Of a DNA stretch of 64,000 bases, positions 27,474 to 36,088 are shown one piece after another. Position numbers and translations under genes: made by a program. The DNA is from UBA11889 sp046582115 (GTDB lineage: Bacteria; Pseudomonadota; Gammaproteobacteria; Pseudomonadales; Azotimanducaceae). The notes beneath the pieces are model-generated. The model was not told the origin of the DNA. It did not search any database and saw nothing but the letters and a program-made list of their open reading frames with translations. The stretch spans positions 17,236-81,235 of the forward strand of contig JAYGFA010000053.1 of assembly GCA_046582115.1 (NCBI GenBank). The letters are read 5' to 3'. Position 1 is the first letter of the stretch. Every line of letters starts with the position of its first letter.

Positions 27474-28388
27474 ATGACTGAAATTACGATGCGTGACATG
27501 CTGGCAGCCGGCGTGCATTTTGGCCATCAGACACGCTATTGGAATCCTAAGATGTCGCCGTACATTTTTGGATCCCAAAATAGTATCCATGTGATCAACC
27601 TTGAGCGGACCATGCCAGCGCTCGGGGAGGCGTTGGCATACGTACGTTCTATCGCTGCAAGAAAACAGAAGATCCTCTTCGTGGGCACTAAACGAGCGGC
27701 AGCAAAAGTGATTCGTGAACAGGCGGTGCGGGTTGGGATGCCCTACGTCGATCAACGCTGGTTGGGTGGAATGTTGACGAACTATAAAACTATCCGGCAA
27801 TCGATACGACGCTTGACGGATTTAGAAGAGCAGGCCGAAGCAGGAACCTTGGAGCTTCTCACTAAAAAGGAGGCCCTGCAGAAACGCCGTTTGATGGCAA
27901 AGTTGGAGCGCAGTCTCGGAGGAATCAAGGAGATGGGGGGGCTCCCCGACGCGTTGTTTGTGGTCGACGTAGAGTACGAACGGATTGCGATTACTGAAGC
28001 AAACAAGCTCTCGATTCCGGTAATTGGTGTGGTTGATACCAACAGTGATCCGGACGATGTCGATTACGTTATTCCGGGGAACGACGATGCGATTCGTGCG
28101 GTTCGGTTGTACGTCACAGCGGTTGCAGATGCCATTCTCGAAGGCAAGAACCAAGGGTCCGCGGGCGTGGGTATCGATGAATTTGTGGAGGTCGAAACGA
28201 GCGACGAAATCGAAGAAGCAACGGTCGAGGCCACAGCTACAGAAGTCGACGAACCGCAATTGGAAGCAGTAGCGCCAGCCGAAGCCGAAGCCGAAGCCGA
28301 AGCCGAAGCCGAAGCCGAAGCCGAAGCCGAAGAGAGTGAACCTGATGAGCCGAGCGAAAACTCATCCGCGACCATCAAGGAGTCATGA
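27474..28388 (+). CDS. rpsB: 30S ribosomal protein S2 with repetitive acidic C-terminal tail
   Basis: Ribosomal protein S2. From the ATG at 27474 it has 304 residues, against 241 in E. coli. The core is canonical: MRDMLAAGVHFGHQTRYWNP, FVGTKRAAAKVIREQA, DQRWLGGMLTNYKTI, and PVIGVVDTNSDPDDVDYVIPGNDDA. After about residue 235 comes an extra tail rich in Glu, Val and Ala, with nine Ala-Glu repeats and the end SSATIKES. Acidic tails on S2 occur in several lineages, but the perfect DNA-level repeat is unusual. The stop overlaps the tsf ATG. Confidence 0.97.
   Translation: MTEITMRDMLAAGVHFGHQTRYWNPKMSPYIFGSQNSIHVINLERTMPALGEALAYVRSIAARKQKILFVGTKRAAAKVIREQAVRVGMPYVDQRWLGGMLTNYKTIRQSIRRLTDLEEQAEAGTLELLTKKEALQKRRLMAKLERSLGGIKEMGGLPDALFVVDVEYERIAITEANKLSIPVIGVVDTNSDPDDVDYVIPGNDDAIRAVRLYVTAVADAILEGKNQGSAGVGIDEFVEVETSDEIEEATVEATATEVDEPQLEAVAPAEAEAEAEAEAEAEAEAEESEPDEPSENSSATIKES
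28278..28331 (+). repeat. Hexanucleotide microsatellite, nine GCCGAA units, in the rpsB tail
   Basis: Nine perfect tandem copies of GCCGAA encode (Ala-Glu)9 in the S2 C-terminal tail. The unit is a multiple of three, so copy number can change without a frameshift. Codon use is invariant across all units, which points to recent slippage expansion and not to selection on protein sequence alone. Confidence 0.97.
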
Positions 28389-29233
28389 GGTTGGCCGACA
28401 TGGCCAAAATTAAAGAAGTTCGGGCTCGCACTGGCGTCGGCTTCGGTGATTGTAAGAAAGCGCTTGATGAAGCGGGAGACGATATTGACAAAGCGATCGA
28501 GTTTATACGCAAGCAAAGTGCTGTAAAAGCCGCGAATAAGACGGATCGGACAGCCGCCGAGGGACTGCTTGCCATACACGTTTCGGAAAGCGGTGATTCC
28601 GGGGCGATGGTTGAAGTTAATTCGGAGACAGATTTTGCTGCGCGCAACCAACGCTTTATCGATTTCTGTAACAAGGTGGTTAATTGGATTCTAGAGCATG
28701 GCGATGGCGAGATTGACGCGCTTGAAGAGGCTCGTGAACGACTTGTGCAAGTAATCGGAGAAAACGTCTCGGTTAGGCGAGCGGTCCGTTTCGTTAGTCC
28801 GGATGACGTGGTGGGTAGTTATTTGCACGCCAACGATAAGCTCGGGGCGTTGGTGGAAATTCGCGGTGGAGACGCCGCACTGGGCAAGGAAATAGCAATG
28901 CACGTTGCCGCGACGAGCCCCATGGTGATATCTGCCGATCAAATGCCGGAACAGGTCCTTCGAACGGAGCGCGGAATTTATGAAGCGCAAGCGCTGGAAA
29001 GCGGCAAACCGGAAGCCATTGTTCAAAAGATGGTTGATGGGCGAGTACGAAAGTTCCTAGCTGAATCGAGCCTACTGGACCAGCCCTTCGTGCGCGACCC
29101 TGATACCAAAGTCGGCGATCTTCTTGAACACGCGGGGGCACAGTGTCTTCGTTTTATACGTTTTGAGGTAGGTGAAGGTGTCGAAAGGAAGGATGAGGAC
29201 TTTGCCGCGGAGGTGGCAGCGCAACTTGAATAA
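28385..29233 (+). CDS. tsf: Translation elongation factor Ts
   Basis: Guanine nucleotide exchange factor for EF-Tu. The 282-residue product matches the usual length (E. coli 283). The N-terminal UBA-like domain has VRARTGVGFGDCKKALDEA, and the signature VEVNSETDFAARNQ follows. The ATG at 28385 overlaps the rpsB stop (ATGA) and gives exactly the E. coli spacing to the KEVRARTG motif, so it is preferred over the ATG at 28400. It is followed by a damaged pyrH where an intact one is expected. Confidence 0.96.
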   Translation: MRLADMAKIKEVRARTGVGFGDCKKALDEAGDDIDKAIEFIRKQSAVKAANKTDRTAAEGLLAIHVSESGDSGAMVEVNSETDFAARNQRFIDFCNKVVNWILEHGDGEIDALEEARERLVQVIGENVSVRRAVRFVSPDDVVGSYLHANDKLGALVEIRGGDAALGKEIAMHVAATSPMVISADQMPEQVLRTERGIYEAQALESGKPEAIVQKMVDGRVRKFLAESSLLDQPFVRDPDTKVGDLLEHAGAQCLRFIRFEVGEGVERKDEDFAAEVAAQLE

Positions 29234-29243
29234 AATTGAACCG

Positions 29244-29997
29244 ATGGGTAAGGGGTAATACGTCGAAGTGCTCGAGCGAGTGCTACCCAAGTTGTCTGGC
29301 GAAATGTTTGGTGGTCCCATAGGGATTCACGCCCGAACAGTCGAGCGGATAGCGGAGGGCGTCAGCGAGATAGCTATAGAGACGGCTGTTGCCATGGTGA
29401 TTGGAGCCTGAAACATTGTTCGCGGGAAAGAGCTACGTTCGGCGGCGGCGGGTGCGGATATAAGGCGCGTGACCGCAGATCAAATGGGGATGCCTGGCAC
29501 CGTCATCAATGCGCTGGCATTCCGTGATGTTATAGAAGCTCTGGGGCACTGCAGTTTGGTTATGAGTCCCGGAGGCATACCGGGTGTCGCCGAAATTTAT
29601 TATGAGAGGCGTGCCGACGAGGCATTAGGTAGTGGGTATATCGTGGAATGTGCCGGTGGGACAGGGAATCCGCTTTTCACGACCGATACGGCGGCTTGCT
29701 TGCGGGCGATCGAGTTGTCAGTGGACGTGGTTATCAAGGCGACGAAGGTGGATGGCGTGTACGACCGCGATCCCGTCGTCTATCCCGATGCGACCCGCTT
29801 TGAGACTGTGACGTACGAAGAGATCTTACGACGCAGACTCGAGGTCATGGATGCGACCGCGATTGAGTTGTGCGAGAGCCACTCAAAAGCCCGTCGTTGT
29901 TTACGACATGGCGGATAGCAATGCGTTGACGAAGATCGTGCGTGTTGAGAATGTCGTCACGATGATTTGTAACACCGGGAAGGCGAACGATGCTTGA
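29244..29997 (+). pseudogene. pyrH: UMP kinase PyrH, degraded: two stops and a frameshift
   Basis: The tsf-frr gap holds a full-length but broken pyrH. Starting at the ATG at 29244, codon 5 is TAA (29256-29258) and codon 56 is TGA (29409-29411), where the conserved glycine-rich loop before Asn (GGGN) becomes GA-stop-N. The rest reads well: PKLSGEMFGG, VTADQMGMPGTVINALAFRD, GGTGNPLFTTDTAACLRAIE and ATKVDGVYDRDP. After ATAIELCESHS, near 29886, a one-base insertion in an AAAA run shifts the frame; the true C-terminus KPVVVYDMADSNALTKIV continues in the next frame to 29997. Conserved positions are also changed (LLKLSGE to LPKLSGE, GMLATV to GMPGTV). The longest intact piece (29469-29918) lacks the N-terminal nucleotide-binding loop and would not be active. 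Confidence 0.92.
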
Positions 29998-30547
29998 CGA
30001 AATCAAACAGGACGCAGGCGAACGCATGATCAAGTCGGTGTCGTCCCTAAGGACTGCGTTTGCCCGAATTCGCACGGGTCGTGCAACACCGTCATTACTT
30101 GATGCGGTAGAAGTGGAGTATTACGGGACCTTGACTCGTATAAGCCAGGTCGCATCTATTAGTGTTGAGGAAGCAAGGACGCTCGTTATCACCCCCTGGG
30201 AGAAATCCATTATCCCGGACATTGAAAAGGCGATACTAAAAAGTGATCTTGGTTTAACGCCTACGGGTACCGGCGAAGCCATTCGACTACCTCTACCTCC
30301 TTTGACTGAGGAAAATCGTCGCGACCTGATTCGACACGCGAAAAGTGAAGCAGAAAGTGCGCGTGTATCGATTCGAAACGTACGACGCGACGCGATTTCC
30401 GATGTTCGAAAACTTGTCCGTGAAAAAGAATCGACGGCGGACGAAGGACGAAGTGCAGAAGAGCAACTGCAAAAAATAACTGACGCTCGGGTTAGCGAAG
30501 TTGACGACGTTCTGGCAGAAAAGGCATCGGATTTGCTCGAGTTTTAA
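29990..30547 (+). CDS. frr: Ribosome recycling factor
   Basis: Splits post-termination ribosomes together with EF-G. The 185-residue product is the canonical length and reads through typically: RTGRATPSLLDAVEVEYYG, LVITPWEKSIIPDIEKAI, and LPPLTEENRRDLIRHAK. The ATG start overlaps the shifted end of pyrH by eight bases. After frr the usual uppS-cdsA-dxr genes are missing; instead frr converges with pdxJ with a four-base overlap of the stops. Confidence 0.96.
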   Translation: MLDEIKQDAGERMIKSVSSLRTAFARIRTGRATPSLLDAVEVEYYGTLTRISQVASISVEEARTLVITPWEKSIIPDIEKAILKSDLGLTPTGTGEAIRLPLPPLTEENRRDLIRHAKSEAESARVSIRNVRRDAISDVRKLVREKESTADEGRSAEEQLQKITDARVSEVDDVLAEKASDLLEF

Positions 30548-31347
30548 GCCGACGCCTTTGGCCGGATCGATGTAGCCTTGCGCAGTGCGTTGAGATAGCG
30601 CTCGACCGTTACCGTTAACCCTAGCTCCAGCGCATCGGCGATTAATGCATGGCCGATCGAGACCTCGTCAATGTTTCCAATCGAGCAGAACTGTGTGAGG
30701 TTGCCTAAGTTTAGATCGTGTCCGGCATTTATCCCCAAGCCCCGTTCTTTGGCGTGAACAACGGCTTTGCGGTAGAGCTCCCAGTTTTCGTGTGCCTCCT
30801 TGGAGTCAATCCCGTACCTGGCGGCGTAGTCTGCGTATGGACCCGTGTACAGTTCTATTCGATCTGCGCCAGCATCACGCGCCCGGGAAATTTGCTCAGG
30901 ATCAGGATCTATGAACAAGCTGACCCGTGAGCCGAAATCGTGGTACTTGGCGATAATGGATCGAACGTTTTCGAAAGTCGCAGCTTCGGAAAGGTTCCAA
31001 CCATGATCTGACGTGCGCTGGTGCTCCGCGTCTGGCACGAGTGTGCATTGGTCCGGTTTTGCTGTTTCGACAAGTTGATGGAATCCCGGATATCCATTTT
31101 CCCGAGGTCCCGCCGTCGGATTACCCTCGATATTAAATTCGACTCCGTTCGCTGCAGATACGACAGCTTCCAGATCGAACACATCTTGAGGTCGAATGTG
31201 ACGTTGGTCCGGTCGAGGATGAATGGTGATTCCGTTTGCGCCGGCACTTATGATCGTCCTGGTGGTGTCACAAAGATCGGGACGAGAACCTTCTCGCGCA
31301 TTCCTTAGCCAAGCGACCTTATTTACGTTAACTGATAGCGCGGTCAT
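30544..31347 (-). CDS. pdxJ: Pyridoxine 5'-phosphate synthase PdxJ, of the type common in Bacteroidetes
   Basis: Condenses 3-amino-2-oxopropyl phosphate with deoxyxylulose 5-phosphate to make vitamin B6. The protein has 267 residues from the ATG at 31347 (or two more from 31353), against 243 in E. coli. Active-site segments are present: GITIHPRPDQRHIRPQDV, FNIEGNPT, IELYTGPYAD, NAGHDLNL and SIGHALIADAL. The N-terminus LSVNVNKVAWLRNAR differs from the gammaproteobacterial NIDHIATLRNAR and resembles the Bacteroidetes-type subfamily. In gammaproteobacteria pdxJ normally follows recO and precedes acpS; here it is alone next to frr. Transfer or replacement is an inference. Confidence 0.9.
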   Translation of the reverse strand: MTALSVNVNKVAWLRNAREGSRPDLCDTTRTIISAGANGITIHPRPDQRHIRPQDVFDLEAVVSAANGVEFNIEGNPTAGPRENGYPGFHQLVETAKPDQCTLVPDAEHQRTSDHGWNLSEAATFENVRSIIAKYHDFGSRVSLFIDPDPEQISRARDAGADRIELYTGPYADYAARYGIDSKEAHENWELYRKAVVHAKERGLGINAGHDLNLGNLTQFCSIGNIDEVSIGHALIADALELGLTVTVERYLNALRKATSIRPKASA

Positions 31348-31410
31348 AGCCATTGCTGATGCGGTTGTCCAAGGCCAACGATGAGGCGTCGTCCGCCGGA
31401 GGCTCTTCGC

Positions 31411-32016
31411 TTAGTTGTTCGGCTTGGCTTCACTGCTATCTGCCTCAAGACTTTTGTCGTCTGGTAACTGATGGCTGCGGTAAAGGTAAAAATAGCTCGC
31501 GAAAACCAACGCGAACGTGAAAACAAAACCAGCGACGGGCTTGTACGCCATCCATACCTGCTCTGAAAATTGGTAAGCGACGTAGAGATTTGCGGCGCCC
31601 ATCGTGAACCAGCCTGTTGCCCATCCCCAAGTGAGTTGCTTCCACGCGCGATTGGGCAAGTCGAGCGAGAGAAATCTCCCAAGAGCGTTACGAACGAAGT
31701 GGCCGTCCCCGATAAATCGACTCCCCACGATTGCTAGTGCAGCACCCCAATGAAAGATAGTTGGTTTCCATTGGATGAAAACGATGTTTTGAAAGACCAG
31801 GGTCATACCCCCAAAAATCATCGCGAGCCAGAAAAATAGTCCGATCATCACGGAAATTTTCCAGCCATTGAGTTTCATGACCAACACTTGTATGAAGGCA
31901 CTGATCATTAACCCGGCGGTAGCTAGGTAGATGTCCCAGTTTCCGAAAATTGCCCAGTTACCAAAGTAAAGGGCGGCGAAAACCAAGCCTGGTAGGGCCT
32001 CAAGAAACTTTTTCAT
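31411..32016 (-). CDS. yciB: Inner-membrane-spanning protein YciB (IspZ, septation protein A)
   Basis: Polytopic inner-membrane protein linked to cell-envelope and division functions. The 201-residue product from the ATG at 32016 begins MKKFLEALPGLVFAALYF, close to the family N-terminus (KFLxDFLPIILFF). Five or so hydrophobic segments follow, along with the family tract PTIFHWGAALAIVGSRFIGDG, usually KPTILYWxxAxxLL. A charged tail ends the protein. The open frame extends further upstream to 32079, but the internal ATG fits the family. The neighbouring pdxJ is not its usual partner. Confidence 0.85.
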   Translation of the reverse strand: MKKFLEALPGLVFAALYFGNWAIFGNWDIYLATAGLMISAFIQVLVMKLNGWKISVMIGLFFWLAMIFGGMTLVFQNIVFIQWKPTIFHWGAALAIVGSRFIGDGHFVRNALGRFLSLDLPNRAWKQLTWGWATGWFTMGAANLYVAYQFSEQVWMAYKPVAGFVFTFALVFASYFYLYRSHQLPDDKSLEADSSEAKPNN

Positions 32017-32312
32017 GGCGCGGATTGGGCGGACAAGACACGCGGTAAGTGCGGTACGTAGAAGTGGTGTTGAGAACAAATTTCATAATTTCTTTTCGCG
32101 GAATCGATCGTCATGTCAAACCGAATAATGAGCGGCTACGGTTCAACGGTCGGAATCATCCGGTATCGATGCCTGAAGGTCTAGTCTCAACTCGCTTCTC
32201 AGCTGGTGCCCTATGTAGAAACCGTGGTCTGAAGTCAGTGATTTACCTATAATGTGTTGATTCGAATTCGACAAATGATCTTGACACGTCTTCGAAAAGC
32301 GCGGGATTTCCT
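32017..32312 (+). promoter_or_regulatory. Divergent yciB/trpS intergenic region with a trpS promoter
   Basis: This 296-bp gap separates the divergent yciB and trpS. No conserved gene was recognised; the rnm, yciO or site-2 protease genes often found beside trpS are not here. A perfect -10 hexamer TATAAT lies at 32248-32253, about 60 bases before the trpS TTG, with a poor -35 (TGGTCT) 17 bp upstream. The remaining sequence shows no strong hairpin. Confidence 0.45.
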
Positions 32313-33527
32313 TTGAGCAGCAACGACTCAGAACGGCGAGTCGTATCCGGGATGCGGCCTACTGGCCGACTACATATCGCCCATTACCATGGCGTGTTGA
32401 AGAATTGGGTCCGTCTTCAACACGAGTACGACTGTTTCTTCTTTGTCGCTGATTGGCATGCACTAACGACGCATTACCAAGAAACGGGTGATATTGAACA
32501 ATTCACTCTCGATACGGTGATTGATTGGCTAGCCGCCGGGATCAGTCCGGGTTCGTGCACGATCTTTGTGCAGAGCCGAGTACCAGAACATGCGGAATTG
32601 CACCTGTTGTTGTCGATGATTACCCCGAACAGCTGGCTTGAGCGAGTGCCAAGCTACAAAGATCAGATCGCCAGACTCCAAGACCATGATCTCGACACGT
32701 ACGGCTTTCTCGGTTATCCGTTGTTACAGAGCGCGGATATATTGATTTATCGTGCGGGTAATGTCCCCGTGGGTGCCGACCAGGTTGCTCACGTAGAGCT
32801 GAGTCGTGAGATCGCGAGGCGCTTCAATCATATTTATGGGCGTGAGCCTCAATTTGAACAACATGCGGAATCAGCGATTAGGAAGATGGGTCGAAAACCG
32901 GCGCGGCTTTATAGCGATGCGCGAAGCGATTACCTGGAGAGAGGTGACACCGAAGCACTTGAACGAGCCCGAGCGTTACTTGCAGAACAACAGAATCTTT
33001 CGATCGGTGATCGTGAAAGGCTTTTTGGGTACTTAGAAGGGGGTGGTCGAATTATCCTCCCTGAACCCCAGGCACTATTGACCGAGACTCCGAATGTTCC
33101 GGGTCTGGATGGTGAGAAGATGTCGAAGTCGTTAAATAACACTCTCCGGTTACGAGAAGACCCGATCGTTGTCGAACAGAAAATCCGAACCATGCAAACG
33201 GATCCTCAACGCGTGCGACGAGGCGATCCGGGAGACCCGAGCAAGTGCCCGGTTTTTGAACTACACGAAATCTATTCGGATGAGGACGTCAGGCGTTGGG
33301 CGTCGAATGGTTGTCGAAATGCGGGAATCGGTTGTGTCGACTGTAAAGGCCCGTTGATAGATGCAATCAATAAGGAGCAGGCTCCATTTATTGAACGTGC
33401 AGAACAATTTGAAAATAACCTCGATTTGGTTCGTTCAATCGTCATTGAAGGCTCGGAAGCAGCAAGGGACGTCGCGCGTGAAACACTTGAAGATGTCCGG
33501 AGTGCCATAGGGATTGCGTATCGATGA
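32313..33527 (+). CDS. trpS: Tryptophanyl-tRNA synthetase, long form with probable [4Fe-4S] site
   Basis: Class I synthetase charging tRNA-Trp. The 404-residue protein has the HIGH-type motif as GRLHIAHYHG near residues 18-27 and KMSKS in LDGEKMSKSLNN. It is longer than E. coli TrpRS (334) because of about 70 extra residues before KMSKS. Cysteines 312, 334, 341 and 344 form the spacing C-x21-C-x6-C-x2-C, very near the C-x22-C-x6-C-x2-C that binds a [4Fe-4S] cluster in Thermotoga TrpRS. The TTG start is the only one that fits. It overlaps scpA by four bases, heading the trpS-scpA-scpB-rluB operon. Confidence 0.95.
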   Translation: MSSNDSERRVVSGMRPTGRLHIAHYHGVLKNWVRLQHEYDCFFFVADWHALTTHYQETGDIEQFTLDTVIDWLAAGISPGSCTIFVQSRVPEHAELHLLLSMITPNSWLERVPSYKDQIARLQDHDLDTYGFLGYPLLQSADILIYRAGNVPVGADQVAHVELSREIARRFNHIYGREPQFEQHAESAIRKMGRKPARLYSDARSDYLERGDTEALERARALLAEQQNLSIGDRERLFGYLEGGGRIILPEPQALLTETPNVPGLDGEKMSKSLNNTLRLREDPIVVEQKIRTMQTDPQRVRRGDPGDPSKCPVFELHEIYSDEDVRRWASNGCRNAGIGCVDCKGPLIDAINKEQAPFIERAEQFENNLDLVRSIVIEGSEAARDVARETLEDVRSAIGIAYR

Positions 33528-34396
33528 GTGATATTGCAGATGAATCGGGGCAGACGGGTGATGGCGTGTCTGTGAAACCAACGGACGAAACGGAACCGGA
33601 TGATCGAGTAGTTGCGATTGTTCGAGGGCAAGTGGTGGATCAACTTCCTGACGATTTGTATATACCGCCAGCCGCCCTTGAAGTATTTCTTGAAGCCTTT
33701 GAGGGCCCTTTGGATCTCCTGCTGTACCTAATCCGGCGACAAAACCTCGATGTTCTCGAGATTCAGGTTGCAGAAATTACCCGACAGTACATGCAATACA
33801 TCGAGCTAATGTCGGTCCTGCAACTTGAGTTAGCGGGCGAATACCTGGTTATGGCCGCGATGTTGGTGGAGATCAAATCACGAATGTTGCTTCCACGGGA
33901 AAATGACGCCGATAAGGATGAAGCCGATCCACGTGCGGAGTTGATCCGTCGTCTTAAAGAATACGAAGTATTCAAGGAAGCTGCTGTGAACATTGACGCT
34001 ATGCAGCGGGTCGAGCGTGACATACACGTCGCTCATGTCGAAAAACCTGAACTCGTTCGGCGACATTCGGAACCCGGCGTGGTCTTTCGTGAATTGACCG
34101 TCGCCTTTGCCGAAGTGCTCCATAGGGTTGACTTATATCAACGCCACTCAATTTCGATGGATCCGCTCTCCGTTCGAGAGAGGGTGTCGAAAGTGCTCGA
34201 ACGAATAGCAGGAGCAAGTGGCTTCTTGAATTTTCCTGACCTGTTCGAATTAAACGAAGGTCGTCGAGGCGTCGTCGTCACGTTCCTAGCGTTGCTTGAG
34301 TTAATGCGTGAGGGCCTGGTTGATGTCTCTCAAAATGAGCCGTACTCGCCGATATATGTTCGTACAAGGAGTGAAGCGTTAGAGGATCAAGAGTGA
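33524..34396 (+). CDS. scpA: Segregation and condensation protein A
   Basis: Kleisin subunit of the SMC-ScpAB complex in chromosome segregation. The 290-residue product has a polar N-terminal extension of about 45 residues, then the kleisin signature EVFLEAFEGPLDLLLYLIRRQNLDVLEI. The tract YLVMAAMLVEIKSRMLLP follows, and the C-terminal winged helix includes VVVTFLALLELMREGLVDVSQ. Its ATG overlaps the trpS stop and its end overlaps scpB, so the three are translationally coupled. Gammaproteobacteria with MukBEF usually lack ScpAB, so this organism likely uses SMC-ScpAB. Confidence 0.95.
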   Translation: MSDIADESGQTGDGVSVKPTDETEPDDRVVAIVRGQVVDQLPDDLYIPPAALEVFLEAFEGPLDLLLYLIRRQNLDVLEIQVAEITRQYMQYIELMSVLQLELAGEYLVMAAMLVEIKSRMLLPRENDADKDEADPRAELIRRLKEYEVFKEAAVNIDAMQRVERDIHVAHVEKPELVRRHSEPGVVFRELTVAFAEVLHRVDLYQRHSISMDPLSVRERVSKVLERIAGASGFLNFPDLFELNEGRRGVVVTFLALLELMREGLVDVSQNEPYSPIYVRTRSEALEDQE

Positions 34397-35169
34397 TGGA
34401 AACCAGGGAGATTCGAAAAATAGTTGAGGCGGCACTGTTGGTGGCAGGTGAACCGCTCTCAGTTGAACAACTCGAGCGGCTGTTTATAGAGGGGGACCTG
34501 GATAGTGACGTCCCCCGGACCTTATTGAGGGACGTTCTTGGAGAAATCGAGACGGATTGTTCAGAGAGGGGTTATGAGCTGGTCAGAGTAGCCTCCGGAT
34601 ATAGATTCCAAGTGCGACAGCGATTGTCTGAATGGATCAGTCGACTTTGGGACCAGAAACCACCTAGATATTCGAGGGCTTTGTTGGAGACCCTTGCGTT
34701 GATCGCGTATCGGCAACCGGCTACGCGAGGCGATATTGAGGAGGTTAGGGGTGTTAGCGTTAGTGCCAACATTATGCGGACGTTAATAGAACGGGGATGG
34801 ATTCGAGAGGTTGGACATCGGGACGTTCCTGGTCGCCCGGCCCTGTACGCGACGACGCGTGGGTTTCTCGATTACTTTAACCTGAAATCGCTCAGTGAAT
34901 TGCCGCCATTGTCAGAAGTAAAAGCGCTGATCGAACCTGTTCTGTTTCAGGAGGTTGATGAAGGTCGCGACGCGGTAGATGACGGTGAAACCTTAGTTGA
35001 ACTTGAGACCGGAAAGAATGTTGTAACGCTCGAGGACGGTGCTAACGAATCTCCTGCTTTCGATGACGTGGAAGAGGACGCTGGAGCGAGCACGGACGAA
35101 CTAGAACTGCAAAATGATGGCGAACAGCGACCGCTAGCTGAGGTTGTAAATCTGCCGACACCGGACTGA
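34393..35169 (+). CDS. scpB: Segregation and condensation protein B
   Basis: Partner of ScpA. The 258-residue product has the paired winged-helix pattern: VEAALLVAGEPLSVEQLERLF and the diagnostic RYSRALLETLALIAYRQPATRGDIEEVRG segment (residues roughly 93-120), then RDVPGRPALYATTRGFLDYFNL. The C-terminal 70 residues are acidic and low in complexity, a variable tail seen in many ScpB proteins. Starts with ATG overlapping scpA. Confidence 0.95.
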   Translation: MMETREIRKIVEAALLVAGEPLSVEQLERLFIEGDLDSDVPRTLLRDVLGEIETDCSERGYELVRVASGYRFQVRQRLSEWISRLWDQKPPRYSRALLETLALIAYRQPATRGDIEEVRGVSVSANIMRTLIERGWIREVGHRDVPGRPALYATTRGFLDYFNLKSLSELPPLSEVKALIEPVLFQEVDEGRDAVDDGETLVELETGKNVVTLEDGANESPAFDDVEEDAGASTDELELQNDGEQRPLAEVVNLPTPD

Positions 35170-35170
35170 G

Positions 35171-36016
35171 TTGGCCGCTACCTTAAAAACCGAGAAACTG
35201 CAGAAAGTGCTTGCTTCTCGTGGCGCGGGATCGCGTCGTGAGATGGAACGCTGGATTAAGTCTGGACGTGTTGTCGTTGACGGTCGAGTTGCCACCGTCG
35301 GTCAGCGCGTTACGTACGTAGCGAACATCGTAGTTGACGGCCGGGAGTTAAAAAAACAAAAATCGACGACGCCAAGAGTTTTATTGATGAACAAGCGGGT
35401 CGGAACGATTGTATCGACCGTTCCGGCTAACAATTTAGCGTCGGTTTTCGATGAATTGCCGGCATTGCCTGGCAGTCGATGGATTTCAGTGGGCCGTCTA
35501 GATGCCAATACAAGCGGACTCTTATTGTTTGTTAACGACGGTCTGTTGGCACACCGTCTCATGCATCCAAGTACCGGAATCGATCGCGAGTATGCCGTGC
35601 GCGTCGAAGGCAAACTCGAACAAGCAGGCATGCAGCGTCTTAAGACTGGGGTGGTGGTCGATGGTGAAAATGGACGATTTTCGGATATACGTTATTACAA
35701 TGGACAAGGTTCAAACCATTGGTACCACGTTGTGCTAATGGAAGGTCGTAATCGGGAAGTTCGACGTTTGTTTGCCACCCAGGGCGTGAAAGTTACACGG
35801 CTAAAACGAGTACGCTTTGGACCCGTGATCCTACCTTCATCGGTACGACGGGGCCAGCTGATGGAACTCGGATCCGACGACGTTAGACGTATTTGCGACC
35901 TACTAAAGATTGGATTCGTAAAACCTGATCCAAGTAAGCGTAAAAAGGGCAAAACAACGAAATCCGTGCTGATTCCTTATCCTGGGCTACCGGTGCCAAC
36001 GGTTGATAGTTTGTAG
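35171..36016 (+). CDS. rluB: 23S rRNA pseudouridine-2605 synthase RluB
   Basis: Forms pseudouridine 2605 in 23S rRNA. The 281-residue product has an N-terminal S4 domain (EKLQKVLASRGAGSRREMERWI), the catalytic Asp in GRLDANTSGLLLFVNDG, and the RsuA-family motif EGRNREVRRLFATQG. The scpA-scpB-rluB order is common in gammaproteobacteria and supports RluB over RluE or RluF. The TTG start lies one base after the scpB stop. The C-terminal tail is basic (KRKKGKTTK), as usual for RluB. Confidence 0.93.
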   Translation: MAATLKTEKLQKVLASRGAGSRREMERWIKSGRVVVDGRVATVGQRVTYVANIVVDGRELKKQKSTTPRVLLMNKRVGTIVSTVPANNLASVFDELPALPGSRWISVGRLDANTSGLLLFVNDGLLAHRLMHPSTGIDREYAVRVEGKLEQAGMQRLKTGVVVDGENGRFSDIRYYNGQGSNHWYHVVLMEGRNREVRRLFATQGVKVTRLKRVRFGPVILPSSVRRGQLMELGSDDVRRICDLLKIGFVKPDPSKRKKGKTTKSVLIPYPGLPVPTVDSL

Positions 36017-36088
36017 CGGGACGTCCGTGCGTCGCCATGCCCCGGGTTGATCTTGACGTGATTCGTAACGCCGAAGCGAAATACCCTG

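Noticed and set aside
10778..29411. Reassigned stop codons (UGA read as Gly or Trp) explaining rlmD and pyrH
   Set aside because: Many intact genes here end in TGA, both genes also carry TAA stops, and pyrH has a frameshift, so recoding does not explain them.
32098..32211. Remnant of yciO/rnm between yciB and trpS
   Set aside because: Translations of the gap in the frames tried gave no convincing match, so no remnant is claimed.
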